This document shows, piece after piece, positions 57,852 to 64,000 of a stretch of DNA of 64,000 bases; the stretch's first letter is position 1; every line of letters begins with the position of its first letter. Origin of the DNA: Sabulicella rubraurantiaca. GTDB lineage: Bacteria; Pseudomonadota; Alphaproteobacteria; Acetobacterales; Acetobacteraceae. Made by a program: the position numbers and the translations under genes. Where the stretch lies: assembly GCF_017355885.1 (NCBI RefSeq), contig NZ_JAFEUU010000006.1:1-64000 (forward strand), in the 5' to 3' direction. The notes beneath the pieces are model-generated. The model was not told where the DNA came from. It worked only from the letters and a program-made list of their open reading frames with translations, and did not search any database.

Positions 57852-58796
57852 ATGCCCGGCCGAAACACCAACCTCCACCTCGTCAGCGACAGCACGGGCG
57901 AGACGCTAAACTCCATGGCCCGCGCCGTGCTGGCACGGTTCGACTCGCCGGGGGTGATCCAGCATCGCTGGTTCCTCGTGCGCTCGCGCCTCAACCTCGA
58001 CCGCGTGATCGAGGGGATCGAGCATGAGCCGGGTCCGGTGGTCTTCACCCTGGTGGATTCCTCCTTGCGCCACTCGCTGGAGGAGGCGTGCCACCGCCTG
58101 GGCGTGCCCGCCCTCTCGCCCCTCGACGAGATGACGGAGATCCTGCAGGCCGAGATCGGTGCGCGGGCCAAGGAGCGGCGCGCGGCACAGCACGTGATGG
58201 ACGCCGATTATTTCCGCCGCATCGACGCCATGCACTACGTGCTGAGCCACGATGACGGCCAGGGCACGGCCGGGATCCGCCACGCCGACCTCGTGCTGGT
58301 GGGGGTGTCGCGCTCCTCCAAGACGCCCACCTGCTTCTATCTGGCGAACCGGGGCATCAAGGCGGCCAACATCCCGCTCGTGCCCGGCGCGCCCCTGCCG
58401 CCGGAGCTGGAAAACCCGCCCTGCCCGGTGATCGGCCTGACCATCGATGCGGGATCGCTGATCGACATCCGCCGCAACCGGCTGAAGATCATCGGCGCCG
58501 GGGGCGTGCGCCAGGGCGAGAACGAATACGTAGACCCGGACGCGGTGAAGGCGGAGATCCTGGCGGCGCGCCGCCTCTGCTCCTCGCGCGGCTGGCCGGT
58601 GATCGACGTCACCCGCCGCTCCATCGAGGAAACGGCGGCGCTGATCATGCAGCAGGTGGAGCTCTGGCACACGCGGCGCCAAGGCGGCCCTGCGGCAAAT
58701 CCCGAGGATCCTGCCGCCGCCATCATCGGGGTGGGGAACAAGCCGTTGGAGCCGCGCGTCGTCACCCATTCCACCTTGGGCCGCCGCGGCGGATGA
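57852..58796 (+). CDS. ppsR: Pyruvate, phosphate dikinase regulatory kinase/phosphatase
   Basis: A 314-residue bifunctional serine/threonine kinase and phosphotransferase of the DUF299 (PpsR/PDRP) family, which switches pyruvate phosphate dikinase or PEP synthase off and on. It begins [20 protein letters not shown], has [20 protein letters not shown] near 133, the P-loop [19 protein letters not shown] near 157, and the C-terminal [17 protein letters not shown] followed by [17 protein letters not shown]. The name RP001 was used for its homologue beside the Caulobacter origin. maf overlaps its stop as ATGA. Confidence 0.93.
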   Translation: MPGRNTNLHLVSDSTGETLNSMARAVLARFDSPGVIQHRWFLVRSRLNLDRVIEGIEHEPGPVVFTLVDSSLRHSLEEACHRLGVPALSPLDEMTEILQAEIGARAKERRAAQHVMDADYFRRIDAMHYVLSHDDGQGTAGIRHADLVLVGVSRSSKTPTCFYLANRGIKAANIPLVPGAPLPPELENPPCPVIGLTIDAGSLIDIRRNRLKIIGAGGVRQGENEYVDPDAVKAEILAARRLCSSRGWPVIDVTRRSIEETAALIMQQVELWHTRRQGGPAANPEDPAAAIIGVGNKPLEPRVVTHSTLGRRGG

Positions 58797-59386
58797 GGCT
58801 GATCCTCGCGTCGCAGAGCGCCGCGCGGCGGCACATGCTGGAATCGGCGGGGCTTCGCTTCGAGGCGATGCCCGCCGCGGTGGACGAGGAGGCGATCAAG
58901 GAAGGCGCGCGCGCCGAGAAGATTCCCCCTGCCGATGCCGCGGCGATGCTGGCCGACGCCAAGGCGGCTCGCATCGCCCGCAAGCATCCCGAGGCAGTGG
59001 TGATCGGCGCCGACCAGCTCCTCGTCTGCGGCAGCGAATGGTTCTCCAAGCCCGAGGATCTCCAGGCGGCACGGCGGCAATTGCTGCGGCTGCGCGGACA
59101 CCGGCACGAATTGGTGACCGCCGTGGTGGTGTGGCGCGACGGCGAGCGCGCCTGGCACCACGTCGCCACGCCGCGCCTCGTCATGCGCGACTTCTCCGAG
59201 GCCTTTCTCGATGCCTATCTGGCGCGCGAGGCGGAGCACGTCACGCACTCCGTCGGCGCCTACCGCATCGAAGGCCCGGGGATCGGACTGATGCGCGACG
59301 TGCAGGGCGACCACTGGGCCATTCTGGGCATGCCGCTGCTGCCCCTCCTGCGCTACCTGCGCGACAGCGGGGTGATCGAGGGCTAG
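58793..59386 (+). CDS. maf: Maf-type nucleoside triphosphate pyrophosphatase
   Basis: A 197-residue Maf/YceF family protein, which hydrolyses modified or canonical nucleoside triphosphates to monophosphates. It starts [20 protein letters not shown], with [20 protein letters not shown] near 71 (substrate and metal site; ADQ motif), [18 protein letters not shown] near 102 and [19 protein letters not shown] near 151. In the conserved alphaproteobacterial origin block aroE, coaE and dnaQ follow; here mscL follows on the other strand instead and overlaps its end by 4 bases, so the block is broken after maf. Confidence 0.93.
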   Translation: MRLILASQSAARRHMLESAGLRFEAMPAAVDEEAIKEGARAEKIPPADAAAMLADAKAARIARKHPEAVVIGADQLLVCGSEWFSKPEDLQAARRQLLRLRGHRHELVTAVVVWRDGERAWHHVATPRLVMRDFSEAFLDAYLAREAEHVTHSVGAYRIEGPGIGLMRDVQGDHWAILGMPLLPLLRYLRDSGVIEG

Positions 59387-59838
59387 GCAGGCGGTCTCGC
59401 GGCGCGCAGCTCGTCGCGGATCTCTGTCAACAGCTTCTCCGTCGGCGTCGAGGCGGGCGGCGCCTTGCCCAGCTCCTTCAGCCGGAGATGGGCGAGGATC
59501 CGCACCACCCAGAAGATCGCAAAGGCCACGATCACGAACTTGATGATCGTGTTGATGAAGCGGCCGATCGCCAGCACTGCCGCCCCGCCCTCGCGCGTCG
59601 CCTCGAGCGAGGCGCGGCGCTCGCCGCTCAACACCACGAAGATGTTGGAGAAATCCACCCCGCCGATCAGCGGGCCGATGATAGGGTTGATGAGATCTTC
59701 CACCAGCGAGGTGACGATGGTCGTGAAGGCCGCGCCGATGACGATGTCGACCGCAAGGTCGACCACGCTGCCGCGCATGAGGAAGGCCTTGAATTCCTGC
59801 AGCCAGACGGGTTCGCGGATGGGAAGATCGAGTGCCAT
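59383..59838 (-). CDS. mscL: Large-conductance mechanosensitive channel
   Basis: MscL opens under membrane tension to relieve osmotic down-shock. The 151-residue product has the first helix with RGSVVDLAVDIVIGAAFTTI near 22, the conserved INPIIGPLIGG region near 50, and the second helix INTIIKFVIVAFAIFWVVR near 95, followed by a charged C-terminal helix (KLLTEIRDELRA). Length is a little above the usual 136-150. A terminator-like hairpin lies between it and aqpZ. Both channels for water and ions next to each other suggest an osmotic pair. Confidence 0.95.
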   Translation of the reverse strand: MALDLPIREPVWLQEFKAFLMRGSVVDLAVDIVIGAAFTTIVTSLVEDLINPIIGPLIGGVDFSNIFVVLSGERRASLEATREGGAAVLAIGRFINTIIKFVIVAFAIFWVVRILAHLRLKELGKAPPASTPTEKLLTEIRDELRAARPPA

Positions 59839-59932
59839 CTCGCGGGGAAGCCTCCATTCGACCGGTCGACCCTAGCATCAGGCGGCCGCGGGCCATGGAA
59901 ATCCTGGAGGCCACCGTCCAGGAGCAGCAATG

Positions 59933-59950
59933 GGGGCGAAGCGTCGCCCC
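59933..59950 (-). terminator. Hairpin behind aqpZ
   Basis: Arms ggggcga (59933-59939) and tcgcccc (59944-59950) pair over 7 bases around an agcg loop. It follows the aqpZ stop and precedes mscL on the same strand. No T-run. Confidence 0.45.
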
Positions 59951-59965
59951 GGGTGCGGGGGTGGT

Positions 59966-60703
59966 TCAGCTCGAAGGCTGCTCCACCGCGACCCGTGCGC
60001 TGTCCGCCGCTTCCGGCGCGTCGCGGTCGAGCCAGCGATGCAGGATGCCGCCCATCACCGCGCCCATGATGGGCGCCACCCAGAACAGCCAGAGCTGACC
60101 CAGCGCCCAGCCGCCCACGAACACCGCCTGGGAGGTGGAGCGCGCGGGGTTCACCGAGGTGTTGGTGACGGGGATGCTGATTAGGTGGATCAGCGTGAGG
60201 CACAGCCCGATCGCGACTGGCGCCAGCGAGGCCGGCGCGCGGCGCGAGGTGGCGCCGAGGATGACGACCAGGAACAGGGCGGTCAGCACCGCCTCGGCCA
60301 GGAAGGCGGAGGACATGGCGTAGCCGCCCGGCGAGTTCGCGCCATAGCCATTGGCTGCGAAATTGCCCAGCTCGAAGCCCGGCTTGCCGCTGGCGATGCC
60401 ATAGAGCACCGCCGCCCCGAAGATCGCACCCAGAACCTGCGCCACGATGTAGGGCAGCGCTTCGGAAGCGGGAAAGCGGCCGGCGCTCACCAGGCCGAGC
60501 GTCACGGCGGGGTTGAGGTGGCAGCCGGAGACGTGGCCGATGGCGAAGGCCATGGTGAGCACGGTGAGGCCGAAGGCGAAGGACACGCCCAGCAATCCGA
60601 TCCCGACCTCGGGAAAGGCGGCCGCCAGCACGGCGGAGCCGCATCCACCCAGCACCAGCCATGCGGTACCGATGAACTCCGCCGTCAGCTTCTGTGGGGA
60701 CAT
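59966..60703 (-). CDS. aqpZ: Aquaporin Z
   Basis: A 245-residue water channel. Both NPA boxes are intact: [18 protein letters not shown] near residue 62 and [18 protein letters not shown] near 182, with the conserved arginine behind the second (NPAR). Helices and the start [20 protein letters not shown] are typical of AqpZ. The filter residues agree with a water rather than glycerol channel, since GlpF-type NPAR-D is absent. An AT-rich inverted repeat is upstream of its start, at 60769-60794. Confidence 0.93.
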   Translation of the reverse strand: MSPQKLTAEFIGTAWLVLGGCGSAVLAAAFPEVGIGLLGVSFAFGLTVLTMAFAIGHVSGCHLNPAVTLGLVSAGRFPASEALPYIVAQVLGAIFGAAVLYGIASGKPGFELGNFAANGYGANSPGGYAMSSAFLAEAVLTALFLVVILGATSRRAPASLAPVAIGLCLTLIHLISIPVTNTSVNPARSTSQAVFVGGWALGQLWLFWVAPIMGAVMGGILHRWLDRDAPEAADSARVAVEQPSS

Positions 60704-60768
60704 CGCGATGATCTCCTGTCGCGCCCTTCTCGGCGCGAAACGGAGGCAATCATGCGAGAGCAGGCACG

Positions 60769-60794
60769 CGAAATATAATTCTGTGTATATTTCG
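60769..60794. promoter_or_regulatory. AT-rich inverted repeat upstream of aqpZ
   Basis: cgaaatat (60769-60776) and atatttcg (60787-60794) form a perfect 8-base inverted repeat around a 10-base AT-rich loop that contains a tataat-like box. It is the most AT-rich point in the region and sits 66 bases upstream of aqpZ and behind the ABC permease gene. It may be an operator, a promoter, or a terminator for the ABC genes. Confidence 0.45.
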
Positions 60795-60820
60795 TGCGCG
60801 TTTTCTTCCCCGGCGCCGCG

Positions 60821-61627
60821 CTATTCCCCGATGTTCAGCAGCGCCCCCTTCACCCGCGCCGCCTGGAATTGCGCGCGGAACAGCAGCGCCATCAACGCCA
60901 GCCAGACCACGTTCAGCCCATAGGCGGCGGCGAGGTGGCCCCACTCGGCGCGGTCCTCCAGCAACGCAGCGCGCATTCCCTCGAAGACATGGGCGGCGGG
61001 CAGGGCATAGGCCACCGGCTCCAGCCAGTCGGGCAGGATGGCGACCGGATAGAACACGGCGGCGAACGGGGTGAGGCCGAAGAGGATGCTCCAGGCCAGC
61101 GCCTCCGCCCCCGCGCCGAAGCGCAGGATCAGCGCGGTGACGCCCATGGCCACCGCCCAGCCCATCACCACCAGCGCGGTGAAGAACAGCACCAGCATTG
61201 GCCCCAGCCGCAGGATGTTGAAGCCGTACAGGAACCAGGCCAACGCCATGGCGGGGATCACCGCGATCAGCGTCCGCAGCACCGACATGGTCATCAGCCC
61301 TGCCACCAGCTCCCAAGGGCGCAGCGGCGAGACGAAGATGTGGCCGAGGTTGCGCGACCAGATCTCTTCCAGGAAGGAGATGCTGAATCCCATCTGCGAG
61401 CGCAGCGCCGCTTCCCACAGCAGCACGCCGCCGAGCAGCACTCCGGCCGCGGCCGAGGTGACGTTGTTCTGCACGCCGGCGAGGTAAGCGGTGATGAAGC
61501 CCCACACCACCATCTGCAGCACCGGCCAGTACATCAGCTCGATCAGCCGCGGCGGCGAGCGGCGGTAGAGGGCGAGGTGACGATAAACCAGGCCCCAGAC
61601 GCGGCGAGTGGAGGAAGCGCCGTTCAT
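60821..61627 (-). CDS. ABC-2 type transporter permease (NodJ/DrrB-like)
   Basis: A 268-residue six-helix permease of the ABC-2 group. The start VWGLVYRHLALYRRSPPRL and the ABC-2 signature region VFYPVAILPDWLEPVAYALP near 200 are typical, with VFEGMRAALLEDRAEWGHLA behind it. It pairs with the ATPase gene upstream (ATGA overlap). Such two-component exporters move lipids, polysaccharides or drugs out of the cell. The closest named types are NodJ/DrrB. Confidence 0.87.
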   Translation of the reverse strand: MNGASSTRRVWGLVYRHLALYRRSPPRLIELMYWPVLQMVVWGFITAYLAGVQNNVTSAAAGVLLGGVLLWEAALRSQMGFSISFLEEIWSRNLGHIFVSPLRPWELVAGLMTMSVLRTLIAVIPAMALAWFLYGFNILRLGPMLVLFFTALVVMGWAVAMGVTALILRFGAGAEALAWSILFGLTPFAAVFYPVAILPDWLEPVAYALPAAHVFEGMRAALLEDRAEWGHLAAAYGLNVVWLALMALLFRAQFQAARVKGALLNIGE

Positions 61628-62412
61628 GCCACCGTCTCCTCCACGCGCGTGCCGCGGGCGATGTCGAGGAAGACCTGTTCCAGATCGTCGCGACCGTAGC
61701 GCGCCAGCAATTCCGCCGGCGTGCCGCGATCCACCGCCTTGCCCTGCTTGAGCATCAGCACCTCGTCGCAGAGCCGCTCCACCTCACCCATGTTGTGCGA
61801 GGCGAGCAGGATGGCGCAGCCGGTTTCCGCCCGATACGCCTCCAGCCGCGAGCGCACCCAATCCCCCGTGTCCGGGTCGAGGCTCGCCGTCGGCTCGTCC
61901 AGCAGGAGGAGGTCCGGGCGGTTGATCAGCGCCTTGGCCAGCGCCACGCGCGTCTTCTGCCCGGCGGAAAGCTGCCCTGCCGGCCGGTCGAGCAACTCGG
62001 CGAGGTCGAGGTCGCGCGCCAGTTCCGCGATCCGCGCGGCGAGGCGCGGCACGCCATAGAGATGGCCATAGACGCGCAAATTCTCCTCCACGCTCAGCCG
62101 GTGCGGCAGGGCGATGTAGGGAGAGGAGAAATTCATCCGTGCCAGCGCCGCGAAGCGGTCGGCGGCCATGTCGTGGCCCAGCGCCACGATGCGCCCGGCG
62201 CTGGGCACCAAGAGGCCGAGCAGCATGGCGATGGTGGTGGTCTTGCCGGCGCCATTGCCCCCAAGCAGCCCCAGGGTGCGCCCGCGCCCGATGCTGAAGG
62301 ACAGGGAATCGACAGCAGGGGGGCGTCCCGGCGCGTAGCTCTTGCTCAGCGCCTCGACGGTCAGGGCGGGGGTCATGGGGTGGGAAATGCGCCCGGACCC
62401 CGGAAGTGTCAC
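61624..62412 (-). CDS. ABC-2 type transporter ATP-binding protein (NodI/DrrA-like)
   Basis: A 262-residue ABC ATPase. Walker A is LLGGNGAGKTTTIAMLLGLL near 50, signature LSAGQKTRVALAKALI near 148, Walker B LLLLDEPTASLDPD near 168, H-loop ILLASHNMGEVERLCDEV near 200. A GTG at 62412 overlaps the previous stop as GTGA and is preferred for coupling; an ATG at 62376 is also possible and gives the tighter family start. Stop overlaps the permease start as ATGA. Together they form an efflux pump without a membrane-fusion protein. Confidence 0.9.
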   Translation of the reverse strand: MTLPGSGRISHPMTPALTVEALSKSYAPGRPPAVDSLSFSIGRGRTLGLLGGNGAGKTTTIAMLLGLLVPSAGRIVALGHDMAADRFAALARMNFSSPYIALPHRLSVEENLRVYGHLYGVPRLAARIAELARDLDLAELLDRPAGQLSAGQKTRVALAKALINRPDLLLLDEPTASLDPDTGDWVRSRLEAYRAETGCAILLASHNMGEVERLCDEVLMLKQGKAVDRGTPAELLARYGRDDLEQVFLDIARGTRVEETVA

Positions 62413-63548
62413 CCCCGGAAGAGGGCGCCGCTGAAACGCGTGATGCCGCGCCGCCAGCCCCAGGCGATCGCGGCCGGACGATCCGCGTCCAGCAGCACGA
62501 TGCCCTCACGCTCCGAAGGCAGCGAGGCGTCCAGCGCCGCACGCTCCGCCGCCCCGAGGGAGAGCAGCGAGGGTTCGAAGCGGAGGCGCAGCAAGGGGAA
62601 GTCTTGTTTCGCGAGGGGCAGGGCCAGGCATTGCCCCGGCGTGACGGCATCCAAACCCAGCGTCCAGCCCCGCACCCCCGCGAAGCGGCGCAGCCGGGCG
62701 AGGGGCCCCGGTTCCTCCAGCGCATCCTCCACCGGCACGGCAACGGCGAGATCGCGGCGCCCGAGCGGACCGAGCAGGGCTTCGAGGCGCAGGAACTCCG
62801 CCTCCTCCAGCGCCGCGAGGGAAAGGGACAGGGTGATCGGGCCGAACTGCCGTGCCTCCTCCGGCCGCGCCAGCCCGGCCAGGGCCCGGCGTTCCGCCTG
62901 GCAGCGGAAACGGCGGCGCTGCACGGGCGTGGGCGCGGTGCCGGGGAGCAGGAGGCGCCACAGCCCTTCCGTGTCCAGCTCCAGCGCCTCCTCCGCCAAG
63001 CGGGGCTCCTCCTCGCCGGGGCCGAGGCGCCATTGCGGGCGGCGGCGCAGATGCGCGGTGAGATCGGCGTGGCGGAGGCCGCGCAGCGCCGCCTCCAGCT
63101 CCGGCTGGGCAGGGGACGGAAGGGTGCGCGGTTCCTCAGGCGGGGCCGGCTTGGCGTCGAGGCCCAGCGCCGCTTCCACCGCCGTCAGAAGCGTGGCGGC
63201 CTCGGCGGGAAGCCGCAGCAGGGCCGCGTGGGTGTCGAGCAGCGCCTCGGGCAGGAGGCGGGCCAGTGCCTCGCGCGCCTCGGCCAAGTGCTCGCCAGGG
63301 GGCGGCGACAGGGCAACGAGGTCGCCGCCCGGCAGGGTGAAGAGCCGGGCGCGGGTGGGGCGCAGCACGGGGGCCATCGCCTCGCGCAGGAGGTGGCGGT
63401 GCCGGTCCTCCCGCCAGTCGCGCGGCAGGGCGGAAAGGCGCAGATGCAGCGCCCGGCGCTCCACCCCCGAGGCGGCGCAGTCGCGCATCAGCGTCGCGAG
63501 GGCGAGGGCGTCGCGCCATGCCTCCGCGGTGCCCGTCCTCGCGGTCAT
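62409..63548 (-). CDS. Unrecognised protein, possible degenerate EAL-like domain
   Basis: A 379-residue arginine/leucine-rich cytosolic protein with no signal peptide. I do not recognise the family with confidence. The C-terminal part (about 255-379), with LRRFAGVRGWTLGLDAVTPG, then VTPGQCLALPLAKQDFPLLR and AIAWGWRRGITRFSGALF, resembles the end of an EAL phosphodiesterase fold in order and spacing, but the catalytic E-x-L and metal residues are not seen, so it would be inactive. The first half is helical. The gene overlaps the previous one by ATGA and the ABC ATPase by GTGA, so it is part of an operon with the exporter. Confidence 0.5.
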   Translation of the reverse strand: MTARTGTAEAWRDALALATLMRDCAASGVERRALHLRLSALPRDWREDRHRHLLREAMAPVLRPTRARLFTLPGGDLVALSPPPGEHLAEAREALARLLPEALLDTHAALLRLPAEAATLLTAVEAALGLDAKPAPPEEPRTLPSPAQPELEAALRGLRHADLTAHLRRRPQWRLGPGEEEPRLAEEALELDTEGLWRLLLPGTAPTPVQRRRFRCQAERRALAGLARPEEARQFGPITLSLSLAALEEAEFLRLEALLGPLGRRDLAVAVPVEDALEEPGPLARLRRFAGVRGWTLGLDAVTPGQCLALPLAKQDFPLLRLRFEPSLLSLGAAERAALDASLPSEREGIVLLDADRPAAIAWGWRRGITRFSGALFRG

Positions 63549-64000
63549 GGCGCCGCTTCGTGCAGGGCGTCGCGCGGCGCCCAGGCGGGACGCGGGCCGA
63601 GCAGGACGAGGCGCGGCGGAAGCGTGGGCGGCGGGGTGGGGCCAGGCGGGGCCAGGGCCCAGGCCTCGCCCCCATCCATCCAGCCCAGTGCTTCCGCATC
63701 AGCACCGATCAGCCCGTGGTCCCAGCCGGAGCGCGCGAGGGCGGCGCGGCGTGCCCGCAGCGCCGCCGGGCGGGACAGCGCCGGCAGCGGCAGCACCGCC
63801 ACCGGCGCGCGCGGTCCGGTTCCGCCCCGGCCAGTGGGCGCCTCGGCCAGATCCTCCTCCGGGCATTCGAGGAACAGGCGCAGCCCGGGCCGCAGCGGTG
63901 GCGGGTCATGGGTCAGTCCGCGCAGCAGGGCACGACAGGCCTCCTCCCTCTCGCCGGGGCCAGGGGAAAGAAGCTGGCCGCGCGGGACGCCCTCCGCATC
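63545..64000 (-). CDS. Unrecognised protein, N-terminus beyond the window
   Basis: A partial gene: the frame is open from the right window edge to the stop at 63545, giving at least 151 residues; the true start is outside. Visible segments include LRPGLRLFLECPEEDLAEAP and APVAVLPLPALSRPAALRAR, then a proline-rich stretch (PPGPTPPPTLPPRLVLLGPR) and the end APRDALHEAAP. I find no known motif. The stop overlaps the start of the next gene as ATGA, so they belong to one operon. Function unknown. Confidence 0.55.
   Translation of the reverse strand, partial: DAEGVPRGQLLSPGPGEREEACRALLRGLTHDPPPLRPGLRLFLECPEEDLAEAPTGRGGTGPRAPVAVLPLPALSRPAALRARRAALARSGWDHGLIGADAEALGWMDGGEAWALAPPGPTPPPTLPPRLVLLGPRPAWAPRDALHEAAP

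Noticed and set aside
1-64000. tRNA, rRNA, insertion sequences, prophage or integrated element
   Set aside because: No cloverleaf pattern, transposase, integrase or phage structural gene was recognised on either strand by eye. A tRNA scan would be needed to be certain.

Overview
This 64 kb window is very GC-rich chromosomal DNA, packed with genes and without transposases, integrases, tRNA, rRNA or CRISPR. The gene set points to an alphaproteobacterium, most likely of the Acetobacteraceae (Roseomonas-like): MucR and Fur-type regulators, a ChvG-type kinase, an ornithine-lipid acyltransferase (OlsB), tripartite tricarboxylate transport (Tct) genes with spare solute receptors, and a hemH-hemE-[gap]-ppsR-maf block of the kind that carries the alphaproteobacterial replication origin. 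GTG and TTG starts and 4-base GTGA/ATGA/TTGA gene overlaps are frequent.

Layout. 0-6 kb: a double-glycine-leader peptide, a thioesterase, a PEP-CTERM protein with a damaged end, a PhoR-like kinase behind an LpoA-like lipoprotein, rsmI, a small membrane protein, a MOSC protein and a HAD phosphatase. 6-16 kb: ChvG-like kinase, tctA and tctB separated by an antisense LysM/BON gene, a methyltransferase, an old-yellow-enzyme reductase, a dienoyl-CoA-reductase-like SDR, two TctC-type receptors and a SapC-family gene. 16.4-18.5 kb: two small exported proteins made almost entirely of D-x-D-P repeats, translationally coupled to a JmjC/cupin oxygenase; this is the best candidate for an undescribed system here. 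18.4-25.3 kb: AraC/MFS pair, a bacteriophytochrome kinase coupled to its biliverdin-forming heme oxygenase, LysR and DoxX. 25.3-30.4 kb: zinc-ribbon protein, ftsE-ftsX, tsaB-rimI, a TusA-like gene, mucR, fur and olsB. 30.4-43.6 kb: an ECF41 sigma factor with its AhpD-like partner, lipoprotein, plsC, LysE exporter, kup, a large hybrid kinase, GST, pseudouridine synthase, pbpC and a HELAH zincin. 43.8-57.5 kb: glutathionyl-hydroquinone reductase, ABC-F ATPase, GST, lysA, a TIGR02302-type protein, a 1013-residue subtilase with P-domain, RTX and FG-GAP repeats, a HAD phosphatase, hemH and hemE. 57.5-64 kb: the putative oriC, ppsR, maf, mscL, aqpZ, a two-gene ABC-2 exporter and two unrecognised genes, the last cut by the window edge.

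Together the window mixes core functions (cell division, threonylcarbamoyl-tRNA synthesis, heme, lysine, peptidoglycan, origin) with environmental sensing (red light, envelope stress, potassium, osmotic channels) and a few poorly understood accessory modules. A ~105-bp palindromic repeat occurs twice, in opposite orientation, at 14.5 and 49.0 kb. All functional calls come from reading sequence motifs; no database search was run.
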